The notes below the pieces were generated by a model that was given only the letters and a program-made list of their open reading frames with translations, did not search any database and was not told where the DNA came from. DNA of 64,000 nt from Paralithodes platypus. Lineage: Eukaryota; Arthropoda; Malacostraca; Decapoda; Lithodidae. Position 1 is the stretch's first letter. Every line of letters begins with the position of its first letter. The stretch lies in assembly GCA_032716605.1 (NCBI GenBank), contig CM064509.1, positions 44,557,120 to 44,621,119 of the forward strand. Reading direction: 5' to 3'. The position numbers and the translations under genes are program-made. Of the stretch, positions 53,114-64,000 are shown one piece after another.

Positions 53114-55526
53114 ATGCACACCACACTTCATTCTTCCACACCAAAATTTAAAAAAAAAATAATGATGAATTGTAGCCCAGCCTCGGAGTCCCCAGGGGGG
53201 GGGACCATAAATGCCCCCTCACCCGACCGACCATCCCCTGACGACCCCACACAATCACCTGGACCTCGGCCTGTTACTCTTTCTATTAATTTCTGCAACA
53301 TTCGCGGACTTTCCTCTAACTTTCACTCTGTTGAGCACCATCTCTCCTCCTACAAACCTGATCTTCTCTTCCTCACCGAAACTCAGGTGTCTGTAGCAAC
53401 ATCCAACAACCCCTGCTCTGTATCCTCCTACTTTCTCTATCCTAGTTTCAAAGCCAAAGGCGGATGTTGTGTATATGTGCACAACAAACTCACTTGCTCT
53501 CGTGTTCCCGATTTCGACTCCTCTGAATTCTCAACTTTATGGCTCAAACTTTCCTGTCATTCTCTTACTAAATATTTCTGTGCTGTCTATCTCTCCCCTA
53601 ACTCTACCAACTTTCCCAAATTCTTTGACTATCTAAACTCTACAGTGGAACACATTCTATCCATTTCTCCTTTCTCAGAAATCTCCATCTTAGGAGATTT
53701 CAACGTTCACCACCGCCATTGGCTCTCCTCTCACACTACTGATCCACCTGGTGAACAAGCCTACGTCTTTTCTATCCTAAATGACCTAGAGCAGTTAGTT
53801 CAGCAACCCACCCGTATCCCGGATCGCATCGGAGATCGGCCCAACATTATTGACCTGTTTCTAACTTCTAACCCTTCTTCTTATACTGTCGATCTTTTCT
53901 CTCTTTTGGGCTCCTCCGACCATAAACTTATCTCTGTCACCTGTCCTATCTCTCCAGTACAGCCACCCGATCCTCCTAGCCGGCGGCGCTTGTGGCACTT
54001 TGGCACTGCCGACTGGGAGGCTCTTCGGCAGTATTTCTTTGATTTCCCATGGAATTATTTCTGCTTCCATGGCCGGGGACCCTCGGAGAGTGCTGAACGC
54101 ATTACCGAGGTAATCCTATCGGGCATGGAAGCATACATTCCATTCTCTTTCTCTCAGACTAATGCTAAAAAATCTTGGTTTACTCACGCCTGTTCAACTG
54201 CTGTCCGCAATAAGGAGGAAGCATTCAAACGGTACCGACGCCTTAAAACTCAAGACTCTCATTCTTCATATGTTTCTGCCCGGAATCAAGCCAAATCTGT
54301 TCTTCGACTTGCCAAACACTCTTTCATCAATAATAAATGCACTGAACTATCCAACTCTAGCTCTTCCCAAGCTTTCTGGCATCTAGCCAAAAACCTCTTC
54401 AACAATTTCTCTTCCTCGTCTTTCCCTCCCCTTTCCCACTCTGATGGCACAACCATCACTTCTTCCTCTGACAAAGCTAAACTCTTCGCTCAAACTTTTG
54501 CTAGAAACTCCACCTTGGATGATTCCGGTGCTATTCCTCCCTCTCCGCCCTCCTCTCTCTTACTTTTGCCTAATATCCTAATCTCTTCTAAAGATGTACT
54601 TTCTACCCTCTCTGGGCTTAACACTAATAAGGCGTACGGTCCGGACGGTGTTCCTCCTGTTGTTCTCAAAAACTGTGCTTCCGTGCTGACTCCCTGCCTA
54701 GGTAAACTCTTTCGTCTCTGTCTATCCTCTAACGTCTTCCCTTCATGCTGGAAGTTTGCTCACATTCAACCTGTCCCAAAGAAGGGTGACCGCTCTCAAC
54801 CCTCCAACTATCGTCCAATTGCTCTTATCTCTTGTCTTTCTAAAGTTTTTGAAACTATTCTTGCTTCCAAATTTCTTAAGCATTTCTCTTCTCATAATCT
54901 GCTCTCAGATCGCCAGTATGGCTTCCTTTAGGGTCACTCTACTGGTGATCTTCTTTCATATCTTACTAACTCTTGGTCATCCTCCTTTCGGGACTTCGGT
55001 GAGACTTTTTCTATTGCACTAGACATATCGAAAACCTTCGATAGAGTCTGGCATAAATCTTTAATTTCTAAACTACCCTCCTTCGGTTTCTATCCCTCCA
55101 TCTGTGCCTTTGTCTCTAATTTCCTTTCCGGCCGTTCCATAGCCGCGGTTGTGGACGGCCATTGTTCACTTCCTCACCCTATAAACTCCGGTGTTCCTCA
55201 GGGCTCTGTCCTATCTCCTATTCTCTTTCTAATTTTTATAAATGATCTCCTTAACTGTACCTTAATTCCCATCCATTCATACGCAGACGACTCAACCTTA
55301 CACTACTCCATTAGTTTTTCAGAACGCCCCAGCCAGCAATCCCTCAACGACAAACGTAATGAAGTCATAGAACTCTTAAATTCTGATCTAAATACTATTT
55401 CCAATTGGGGCAGAGAAAACCTTGTTAACTTTAATGCTTCCAAAACCCAATTTCTCCATCTATCTACCCGTCAGGATCTCCCAGCGGACTATCCCTTATT
55501 CTTCAACAATACAAAAATCAACCCTT
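53114..55526 (+). pseudogene. LINE-B endonuclease-reverse transcriptase, 5' part
   Basis: The ATG at 53114 begins an acidic, Pro-rich leader ([10 protein letters not shown]). The APE-type endonuclease follows at residues about 55-290: [18 protein letters not shown] (catalytic Glu), [18 protein letters not shown] (catalytic Asp/Asn), and [12 protein letters not shown] (catalytic SDH). After a linker, the RT starts at about residue 505: [29 protein letters not shown], and DRQYGF. One AAG to TAG change stops the frame at 54929-54931; the same frame continues with IALDISKTFDRVWHK and HSYADDSTLHYSIS (YADD) up to the BEL-1 insertion. Otherwise it is well preserved. Confidence 0.9.
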
Positions 55527-56314
55527 TATCGTATAAATACGATAGAATATGACTCTTTTGTGATCTCTTATGTCTCTGTGATGTCATGATCTCTCCTACA
55601 GAACGACGTAGGACGAGTAGATCGTATATTATAAGATTGTAAATAAGTTAAGTTATAAAAGACCTAATATGCTATTAAGCAATATTGCCATGGTCTTATG
55701 TAGTATATATGAATTTATCGTATATATTAATATAATTTATCGTATAGAGCAACCTAAATGCGGTACGATAATTTGGGCTCCTGGCGGTTTGCCAAGGCAG
55801 CAAGGTGTGCTTTTGAGGTACGCCAGAGCCTTCACGAACACCAACCAGTTAACATCTAATTTTCCGCCCTCAGTTGATCGTGCTTTTGTGCCTCTAATCA
55901 CAATACACATACAGCAATACACACAACTACACCATCACGACGCTCTCATCGACATCATGACTGACTGATAGATAAGCATATTATTCATGTCCATTCCCAT
56001 GTAATCATTTATTCTTTCTTTAACTTGACTCGTGTCTTGGGACCGAAGTCTCGTTCCCCATTGTCCACCGCCATATTGGGTAAAACGTTCTCCCTTGCCT
56101 CATTGCCACATGGAACTATTGGTGAGTTAATTCCTGGCTAATATTAACCCTTATAACCTTACCCTATATATACATTTATTATGTGAGACCTTTGGATATA
56201 AATTAGCTTTTCAGATTGAATTCAATTTAGATATAGAGTAGTTTTCATTTAGATTGATTTTATTTGATTCATTATAGCTTAGTAATATTTAACTTCCATT
56301 GATAGTTTACCACA
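55527..56314 (+). repeat. BEL-1 5' LTR
   Basis: It runs from TATCGTATAAATACG to TTTACCACA. TATCGTATAAATACGATA is itself nearly palindromic. The usual TG start is not present here, although TG precedes the same position in the 3' copy. A 99-residue frame shared by both LTRs has no recognised domain. Confidence 0.9.
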
Positions 56315-56315
56315 A

Positions 56316-56332
56316 TGGTGCCCAGACCCGGG
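56316..56332 (+). promoter_or_regulatory. BEL-1 primer-binding site
   Basis: TGGTGCCCAGACCCGGG begins one base after the LTR and starts TGG, as expected for a tRNA-primed site. Confidence 0.75.
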
Positions 56333-56724
56333 ATTTAGCTACCAGTAAGGGATTTTAAGGCAATGAACAAGGGGACATATAACAGGATGCAGGAACAACT
56401 CTATGATAAACTGGCAAGGCTAGCCAAGCGATGGTTAGAGCCGGAATGCAGGGTCACATCGTTGTGCCTGCCTAAGTCCTGCATCCCACCCATCATCTTT
56501 CCCCAATAATTTTCTTTTCCGTTTCAGACTTCCTGTGACATATGACCTGACCTAACATTTTTTCTTGTTCAATATGATCCATTAGTAGGTATTGCTATTT
56601 AGTGTACTATTTTTTCTCCATAACATAGAAGTCCGCCGGTTGGCGTCTCTTAATTAGACTATAATTTGGCCGTTGTCTTTGTAACGTAATATTTAGATAC
56701 ATAGCCTATAGGCTCGCATGCAAA

Positions 56725-59030
56725 ATGGATAAAAACGATAAAGAGACACCGTCTAGTGGGGTGCTGAACAAAGCCCCTAAAAATCAAAGGGTGGAACTTC
56801 GGGGAGTAATAATAGGCTAATTGTGGACTTAAACACTTTCATCACTACTGCTGAACTAGAGGAATTGGAGGCTAGATTAGATAACGTCCAGGCTACCCAC
56901 GGTCGTATTACGGCTCTGAGTGAGGTAATTGTGGCTGACATGATAGAGGAGGAAGAGATAGTTACAGAGTGTGATAATCGCGCCCTCTATGACGAACCTG
57001 TCTTTAGAGCGAAGCGCCTATTACAGCGTGCTGTCGCAAGTAAGAAGGGAGGCGATAATGAGGCCCATAGAAGGGCTGACCCAAAACATACTGTACACCT
57101 CCCAAAGCTCAATCTTCCTACATTTGGGGGCAAGTTAACCGAGTGGTTAGCTTTCTGGGACGTATTTCGATCTACGGTTCATGAATCCTCTTTGGATAAT
57201 GTCCGCAAGTTTCACTATCTGAAGGGACAAATGGAAGGAGAGGCCTTACATTTAATAGAGGGTTTTGCAGTAGTAGGTGGTAGTTATCTTGAAGCGGTAC
57301 ACTTATTAGAGTCCGCATACGGGGATAGAGAGCAGTTGAAGATGGCCCATGTCGTTGCCTTGTTGGGGCTCGCAGAACCACAGTATAAGGTTGATGAGTT
57401 GACAAACTTCAGGGCAAATATGGAGTGCCATACTCGATCGCTAGACACCCTAGGGCTTACCACGCAGGAAATGATAGTTATTATCTTGCGTCAGAAGCTT
57501 CCTATGGCAATACTTGATAAGGTAAGATCATTTGAACTGGGAGAGTTCAAAACTCAGTTCAGCAAGGAGATCAATAATCTACAGTTGAACAAATGGAGAA
57601 TGTATGTGTCGGGAGGGAGTGAGAATGTGGAGAAGAGGGGAACAATAAGCATGACAGTGGGGACTAAAGTAAAGAAAGAGGGTGTGTATAAGAAACCTGC
57701 TCAGATTCTATGTAAGCTATGTAACAACAAACATAAATGGAGTTTCTGCGTAAAATACCCAACAAATGAGACAAAACTAGCACAGGCGAAAAGATTGAAG
57801 CTATGTGTGGGTTGTCTAAGTGGGGAACGTGGTAAGCAGGGACAATGTACTGCTACATACTTATGGCCCTGTCGGCACTGCAAAGGACATCACTTTGATA
57901 AGTTGTGTCCTACTGCAGATAAGGTCAAAGACGTCAAAAATGAGGGTACTACAACTGTGGCACTAGGTAGCACGCAAGACACCACTATATTGCCCACAAT
58001 ACAGATTCCCATGGTAGGTAATGACATTAACAAAGTTTGTCGGGTACTTCTAGATCAAGGGTCTCAACGTTCCTTTATAAAGAGGTCCGTACTAGTCGGA
58101 CTGAAGCACCGAATCGTAGGGGCTGAGACTCTTCGATTACAGGGCTTCACAGGGGTTACTGATAAACAAGACTACGAGATAGCGGAGATTTCATATTTCT
58201 ATCGTAAAAAACGGTACTTTATGACTTGTATCGTAGTAGACACCCTAGCAGAATATGTATCTGTGGGTGTGAAGAAGGTGGAACACGCATTACGTAGCAA
58301 AGGGGTTAACTTGTCAGATCCCATGGGAAATCAGAGTGAGGTGCATGTTCTACTTGGTGTGGATCATTATTATGAAGTAGTATACCCTGGATTTAAAAAG
58401 ATGTGTGGTGTAATTTTAATCCCCACTAAATTTGGATACTGCATGAGCGGAAAGGTGCATACTACACAGTCAAAGGTCCTGGTCGACACGGTCTCGATAT
58501 ATAGAGTCAATGTAACCGCGGCAGAGGAGTTGGGAAGGGAGGATTCCCAACCTAGTTACCCTAAGATGGCTGCCGAGTTCGACCTGGAACGACTGTGGAG
58601 ATTGGATCACATAGGCATTAATCCTATGGAGACTGATTATGACTCGGAAGTTGCGCTACAAAGGTTTGACGAGTCTGTGTGCTACTGTGCCTCAGACAAG
58701 CAATATAAAGTTAGTTTACCCTGGAAGAACAGTGAGATAAGCCTGCCTACCAACTATGGTTTGGCATTAGGTCGCTTGCGCGCATTGCAGCGGAAATTGT
58801 CTAACGAACCGAGCACGCGCCAGGCGTATGACGATGTATTTCGGAGTTATGAGGATAGGGGCTTTATAGAGAGAGTCGATTTCAGGGAACCGTGTAAGAA
58901 GGGTAGGGTTCACTATCTGGCCCATCATGGGGTAAAGAAAGACAGCGTCACCACACCAATACGGGTGGTGTATGACTGTTCTGCCCACCAAGGACAACAA
59001 CCCAGTCTGAATGACTGCCTGTTGACATGG
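56725..59030 (+). pseudogene. BEL-1 Gag and aspartic protease, start of RT
   Basis: The probable ATG is at 56725 (MDKNDKETPSS); a one-base shift at about 56800 moves it to the long frame 56823-59123. In that frame, residues about 95-240 (LPKLNLPTFGGKLTEWLAFWDVF, ALLGLAEPQYKV) match the DUF1759-type Gag of BEL/Pao. Cys/His motifs follow at about 295-365 (CKLCNNKHKWSFC, CRHCKGHHFDKLC). The protease active site is at about 406 (LLDQGSQRSFI; Gln replaces the usual Ser/Thr after Asp). RT begins at about 620. A second frameshift lies at about 59020-59050, where a 12-base GGTGTCGGATCT is present twice. Confidence 0.85.
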
Positions 59031-60289
59031 TGTCGGATCTGGTGTCGGATCTGTCCCAACATCTATTGCGGTTTAGGCTGGGGAAGTATGCCTATACCAG
59101 TGACATCGAGAAGGCATTCTTGATGGTCAAGCTAAAGGAGGAAGATAGAGATGTTACCCGCTTTCTTTGGTTCGGCGACATTAGCGACTCTGAAAGTCCC
59201 ATCATAATATACCGTTTTTGGGTTGTACTCTTTGGGGCCACTTGCTCGCAGTTTTTGTTAAATGCCACAATCAGAAAACATCTAGCTGACACTCATGAGG
59301 ACACAAGTAAACTATCTTGCGGATTATACATTGACAATTTGCAGGGTACTAGCGATAGTCAAAATGATTTGTTATATGCATACTGGCAAGCACGCAGAAA
59401 GTTTGCGGATGCACATCTATTTCTCCGCGAGTGGGTTACTAATAGTGAAGATCTTCAGAGTTTAATACAAGTGGATGGTACGGCATCTCTTAACCAGGAA
59501 AAGTCCAGAAATTTGGGGATGATCTGGCAACCTAAACATGACATACTAACTTTTCAAACAAGGTCTTTTGCTCAGCAGACAGGAGCGCACACCAAAAGAA
59601 GTCTGTTGAGCAAAGTTGCGCAATTTTTTGATCCTTTGGGTATAGCATTACCGGTTACCATAAGAGCTAGGATTCTAATGCAGGAAGTTTGGAGACGTAA
59701 AATAGGATGGGATGACAGTTTGCCCGAGGACCTGAATGACCAAGGGACATTGTTGTTGAATGAATATGCCATCCTATGTACTAAACCTATACCTCGTAAA
59801 GTGGCGGCGTTCGGTGACGTTACGTTACACACGTTTTGCGATGCTAGCGCCACGGCATACGGGGTGGCCATATATGTTGTTACTTCATTTGGGGCACATT
59901 TAGTTACAGCCCGGGCCAAGGTAGCCCCGGTTAAAAAGGTAACTATCCCTAAAATGGAATTGACTGCCATGCTGCTATTAGCACGTCTGGTGCAACATGT
60001 ACGCGCAGCATACGAGAGCGAATTAAATATTGATATCGTTCATGTATGGTGCGATAGTCAGGTCGCACTCAACTGGATACATAGCAAGAAGTCTCTGCCA
60101 GTTTATGTGCGGAATAGGGTAGATGAGATTAGAGCCCTTTTGCCAGACGTTGCTTATCATTATGTAAATACAAAGGAAAACCCTAGTGATCTCATAACTA
60201 GGGGTATAACGGCTAGCCAGTTAATGAAGTCCGAATTGTGGTGGCATGGTCCAAAGTGGCTGCTCCATGAAAGTGAATGGACTATATGA
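59027..60289 (+). pseudogene. BEL-1 reverse transcriptase and RNase H
   Basis: RT shows YTSDIEKAFLMVKL (first catalytic Asp), RFLWFGD and GLYIDNLQGT, where the YxDD box reads YIDN. I cannot say whether the Asn is ancestral in this group or a lesion. FFDPLGIALPVTIRAR and the RNase H region (FCDASATAYGVAIY, IPKMELTAML, VWCDSQVALNWI, NPSDLITRGI) follow. An in-frame TGA ends the frame at 60289, after which the same frame resumes. Confidence 0.9.
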
Positions 60290-62010
60290 CATGCTGTTGG
60301 TGAGGGACTTCTGCCACTGGAAACAGTGGCAGTTACAGCCCAACCAAATGAGCCACCGTGTCCTATCATAGAGTGGGCAAGATTCGGTGACTATAATAAA
60401 CTAGTCAGAGTTGTAGCTTGGGTGTTGCAATATGTATCCAATCTCAAGCTTAAAGTAACGGGCCAACTCTGCAACAGGGGTCACAACATTGATGCTCGTG
60501 AATTTAAAGCAGCTGAAGTAACTTTGATCAAATGGGTTCAAGTAGAAACCTTTTCCAATGAATTAGAATCCTTGAAAAGCTCGAATAAGACATTAATGCC
60601 TAATATAGTGCGTCAACTAAGGTTGCACCTAGACAATGGCCTCATCAGGTGTGAGGGTCGCCTGAAGTGGTCGGGTGTACCAGACGGCACAAACCGACCT
60701 ATACTTATGCCAACAAGACATCACGTTACTGATCTATTGATCATACGTGCACATAGGGATGTAAAACACTACGGGGTATGTCATATTATATCAAATTTAC
60801 GTCTCACATGGTGGATACCCAGAGTTCGACAAGTAGCTCGACGCGTAGTGAGAAAGTGTGTAATATGCCAGAGACTAAAGGGTAAACCATATGCAACTGG
60901 ACCAGCTCCACCTCTACCTGAATGCCGTGTAAAGCACGTAGAACCTTTCCAAGCGGTAGGATTAGATTACACAGGGGCATTGAAGACGAGGGAGCATGAG
61001 AAGGTTTATATATATTGTTTACCTGTGCGACGTCTCGAGCGGTACACCTAGAACTATGTGATAATATGTCTAGCGAAGAATTTATGCTGGCGTTCAGACG
61101 GTTTTGTGCCCGTCGTTCATTCCCTCAACTCATTCTTAGCGACAATGCTCCCACTTATGTCCAAGCATCAAAATATCTAAAGGATATGAGTAGTGTTCCT
61201 ACTATCATCACTTTTTTGGGAGAGAAGAAGTGCGAATGGAGGTTCATTCCAGTTAAGGCACCTTGGTTTGGTGGAATGTGGGAACGGTGTGTCGGCATAG
61301 TAAAGTCAGGACTCAGAGCGGTTGTAGGACGTGCTCTATTAAAGAAGAGTGAGTTGACGACAGTCCTCACAGAGATAGAGGCAGTCGTGAATGATCGCCC
61401 GCTTACATATGTGTACACCGACCTGCAAGAACCACTACCATTAACGCCAGCTCACTTGCTATATGGAAAACCATTGACTGCGTTTCCATCTGATTTTCAG
61501 TCCATAGTAGAGTTAGAGGATCCCTTGTTGTACTCTGAGGTAGCGGTGTCTAAGAGATACCAGTATATATCCAGGATAATCGAGGATTTTAGGAAACGGT
61601 GGATTAGTGAATATCTGCTAGCATTGAGGGAAAGGAGTGTTACTCCCTCTGGTAGACCAACGGCACCTACAGTTGGTGAAGTTGTTTTAATTAAAGAAGA
61701 TAGTCCTCGTTTATACTGGAAATTAGGCCGCGTATTGGAGGTATACAAGGGGGCAGACTCTGTAGAGCGGGTGGCGCTATTAAAGACAGCCACTGGAACT
61801 ACTGTTCGTCCTATCGCACGTTTGTATGCTTTGGAGCTCGATTCCGCATTGCAATCTGAGGCTCCACCTGTTATTGCTGGGTCCAAGGATTCTCAAAGGA
61901 ACGACTCACCTCTTACTGATGGTGATCATTCTCGGACCGGGACGCGTCCCAGACGCGCTGCTGGCGCCGTCGACTTGTGGCGTCAGAAGATAGCCTCTGG
62001 GCAACTTTAG
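60290..62010 (+). pseudogene. BEL-1 integrase
   Basis: The first frame (to 61051) carries the HHCC domain (RHHVTDLLIIRAHRDVKHYG, CVICQRLKG) and the start of the core with the first Asp (VGLDYTGAL). A frameshift at about 61015 leads to the second frame (to 62010): LILSDNAPTY (second Asp) and FGGMWERCVGIVK (catalytic Glu), then the C-terminal domain VGEVVLIKEDSPRLYWKLGRV typical of BEL/Pao integrases. All three catalytic residues are present. Confidence 0.9.
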
Positions 62011-62039
62011 GTTTAAGGTGGGGTTCAGGTCTTTTTTGT

Positions 62040-62047
62040 GGGGGGAG
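62040..62047 (+). promoter_or_regulatory. BEL-1 polypurine tract
   Basis: GGGGGGAG lies two bases before the 3' LTR. Confidence 0.7.
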
Positions 62048-62049
62048 TG

Positions 62050-62839
62050 TATCGTATAAATACGATAGAATATGACTCTTTTGTGATCTCTTATGTCTCT
62101 GTGACGTCATGATCTCTCCTACAGAACGACGTAGGACGAGTAGATCGTATATTATAAGATTGTAAATAAATTAAGTTATAAAAGACCTAATATGCTATTA
62201 AGCAATATTGCCATGGTCTTATGTAGTATATATGAATTTATCGTATATATTAATATAATTTATCGTATAGAGCAACCTAAATGCGGTACGATAATTTGGG
62301 CTCCTGGCGGTTTGCCAAAGCAGCAAGGTGTGCTTTTGAGGTACGCCAGAGCCTTCACGAACACCAACCAGTTAACATCTAATTTTCCGCCCTCAGTTGA
62401 TCGTGCTTTTGTGCCTCTAATCACAATACACATACAGCAATACACACAACTACACCATCACGACGCTCTCATCGACATCATGACTGACTGATAGATAAGC
62501 ATATTATTCATGTCCATTCCCATGTAATCATTTATTCTTTCTTTAACTTGACTCGTGTCTTGGGACCGAAGTCTCGTTCCCCATTGTCCACCGCCATATT
62601 GGGTAAAACGTTCTCCCTTGCCTCATTGCCACGTGGAACTATTGGTGAGTTAATTCCTGGCTAATATTAACCCTTATAACCTTACCCTATATATACATTT
62701 ATTATGTGAGACCTTTGGATATAAATTAGCTTCTTTCAGATTGAATTCAATTTAGATATAGAGTAGTTTTCATTTAGATTGATTTTATTTGATTCATTAT
62801 AGCTTAGTAATATTTAACTTCCATTGATAGTTTACCACA
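62050..62839 (+). repeat. BEL-1 3' LTR
   Basis: It is nearly identical to the 5' LTR; visible changes include GACGTCATG for GATGTCATG and CACGTGGAAC for CACATGGAAC, plus two extra bases at CTTCTTTCAG. Confidence 0.9.
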
Positions 62840-63442
62840 CCTTCATCTTCTCTCAATATTCTTGGTGTCTCTTTTTCTTCTGCTCTCATTTGGAAGGACC
62901 ATATTACCAGTCTTGCTAAGGCAGCCTCCCAGAAGCTGGGTGTGCTCAACCGCCTTAGGGGGTTCTTTTCCCCTGCACAGCTTCTTGCTCTGTACAGGGG
63001 CATAGTGCGCCCTTGTATTGAGTATTGTTCACATGTGTGGGGAGGTTCCTCTCACACCGCTCTCCTAGACAAAGTTGAAAGGAAGGCCTTTCGTATCATT
63101 AACTCCCGTCCACTCACCAACTCTCTGCAATCTCTCTCTCTCCGCCGCAATGTTGCATCTCTCTCGCTATTCTATCGCTACTATAATAATCAGTGTTCCT
63201 CAGAGCTATCCCAGTGCATACCACCTCCTTTACGTAGGGCACGTGGTACCCGTCTTGCAACTCAATCCCACCCCTACTCTGTGCAACTCTCCAACCCAAG
63301 AGTGAAACGTTACTCTCAAACTTTCTTCTACTCAACAGCTGAGCTCTGGAACTCTCTCCCAGAATCAGTCTTTCCCTCTTCCTATGACTTAAATTGCTTC
63401 AAACTCCGTGTGTCCAGGCATTTTGGCTCGAACATCCCTTGA
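62840..63442 (+). pseudogene. LINE-B reverse transcriptase, 3' part
   Basis: It resumes at CCTTCATCTTCTCTC in the frame used before BEL-1 and covers the thumb and C terminus (LNRLRGFFSPAQLLALYRG, RPCIEYCSHVWGGSSH, SLRRNVASLSLFYRYY, TAELWNSLPESVFP). The 3' UTR has the TATGGGGGG..GGCACTCGCTATAGGCAGTTATGCC box common to all LINE-B copies; the G run here is 10 long. Confidence 0.9.
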
Positions 63443-63560
63443 TTTTGGCCCTGTCACTCTTTCAACTATGGGGGGGGGGGCACTCGCTATAGGCAGTTAT
63501 GCCTTTTGCCTCCCTCAATCACATAGAAAAAAAAAAAAAAAAAAAACACGAAAATAACAC

Positions 63561-63850
63561 GAGTTTACATGAGTTTACACGAGTTTACACGAGTTTACAT
63601 GAGTTTACAGGAGTATCCGTGAGTGTCGGCGAGTGTAACACGACCCCAACATGCACCGCCAAAATTTGAAAAATAACGGTCAAATTCCAGGGTACGAATA
63701 GTGCGAGTTTACTGGAGTCTACACGAGTGTCACAGGAGTTTACAGGAGTTTACATGAGTTTACACGAGATGAACGCGAGTCTACAGGAAGTAAACAGGAG
63801 TGTATGGGAGTCTAACATGAGTGTGTGCGAGTGTTGGCGAGTGTCAGGAT
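63561..63850 (+). repeat. Helically phased GAGT array
   Basis: GAGTTTACA-type units start at 63561, 63571, 63581, 63591, 63601, 63611, 63621 and 63631, exactly 10 apart. After a 74-base gap they resume at 63705 and run to 63839, at an average of about 10.3. The gap holds AAATTTGAAAAATAACGGTC. The array directly follows the LINE-B poly-A and precedes a TATA box. Confidence 0.9.
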
Positions 63851-63853
63851 ACG

Positions 63854-63861
63854 TATATAAA
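63854..63861 (+). promoter_or_regulatory. TATA box
   Basis: TATATAAA lies just downstream of the array. An initiator-like TTATTCACACC follows about 25-35 bases on, and an ATG 106 bases downstream. Confidence 0.6.
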
Positions 63862-63959
63862 GAGGCCCCCACTGGCACCATTATTCACACCACGCAACAC
63901 CACCACGGACGGACGTACTCTGCAGGATACAGCCCAACCCACCCACCCACCCACACACC

Positions 63960-64000
63960 ATGTCCATCAGGAGGCGGAGAGCGGCAGCTGTGCTCATACT
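63960..64000 (+). CDS. Start of a basic protein, cut by window end (possible transposase)
   Basis: The first ATG after the TATA box opens MSIRRRRAAAVLIL and is still open at the window end. The basic start and the array-plus-TATA layout, shared with the Harbinger-like element at 37-4340, suggest a PIF/Harbinger transposase. With only 13 codons this is inference; a host gene promoter remains possible. Confidence 0.4.
   Translation, partial: MSIRRRRAAAVLI

Larger units (their letters stand above)
55527..62839 (+). mobile_element. BEL/Pao LTR retrotransposon (BEL-1), young
   Basis: LTRs of 788 and 790 bases differ at about four bases plus one 2-base indel. The insertion split LINE-B and duplicated CCTT (55523-55526 and 62840-62843). 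Primer-binding site, Gag-protease, RT, RNase H and integrase lie in standard BEL/Pao order on the plus strand. Despite its youth the polyprotein carries three apparent frameshifts and one stop. Confidence 0.95.
52921..63546 (+). mobile_element. LINE-B, near full-length copy, split by BEL-1
   Basis: The 5' tip (AGATTGTAGGCACC) is shared with the deleted copy at 32584, so it is likely the true 5' end. The coding part is interrupted at 55526 by BEL-1 and resumes at 62840, with CCTT duplicated. The 3' end is the family 3' UTR plus an A run (63527-63546). Length without BEL-1 is about 3.3 kb. It holds one long frame; no separate ORF1 is visible in the 190 bases before it. Confidence 0.85.

Overview
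This window reads as repeat-dense eukaryotic genomic DNA, most likely from an arthropod. A decapod crustacean is my guess, from the mix of CR1, RTE and Jockey-like LINEs, BEL/Pao and Ty3/gypsy elements, the many AGGCCTA-rich stretches and the abundant microsatellites. I found no convincing host gene, no functional tRNA or rRNA gene, no CRISPR array and no prokaryotic organisation. Almost every long reading frame belongs to a mobile element, and most are broken by truncation, frameshift, stop codon or a later insertion.

Layout. 0-4.3 kb: a degraded DNA transposon with PIF/Harbinger-like transposase remains, related inverted ends and two CR1 insertions. 4.3-11.9 kb: two copies of an exact 488-bp TTAA-flanked MITE, broken RTE pieces, another MITE, a minisatellite, and a cluster of G-run-containing repeats with AGGCCTA-rich DNA. 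11.9-23.5 kb: an old minus-strand Ty3/gypsy element with long LTRs; its 3' LTR carries a TTAA MITE that itself holds a nearly intact CR1 copy. 23.6-34 kb: a 32-bp satellite, RTE and LINE remnants, one LINE with an in-frame 63-bp tandem amplification, and tRNA-derived SINE-like sequence. 34-47.7 kb: a nested stack in which an old minus-strand BEL/Pao element was split by a Gmr1-like Ty3/gypsy element (1.6-kb LTRs, SCAN-like Gag) and a LINE; the Gmr1-like element was in turn hit by two LINEs and a MITE. 47.7-52.9 kb: MITEs, LINE 3' ends, a 97-bp-arm foldback, a long TA tract, a SINE and a retroelement Pol tail. 52.9-63.5 kb: the longest copy of the dominant Jockey-like LINE (here LINE-B, eight copies in the window), split by a very young BEL/Pao element with nearly identical LTRs. 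63.56-64 kb: a helically phased GAGT array, a TATA box and the first codons of a basic protein that runs off the window.

The nesting gives relative ages: BEL-2 before the Gmr1-like element before LINE-D and the MITE; LINE-B (52.9 kb) before BEL-1; gypsy-1 before the TTAA MITE before CR1-A copy 2. The most unusual signal is the repeated architecture of DNA-transposon-like ends, in which short motifs recur about every 10 to 11 bp, just inside the terminus and upstream of a TATA box. Family names rest on recognised motifs and read-alike protein segments; no database search was possible.
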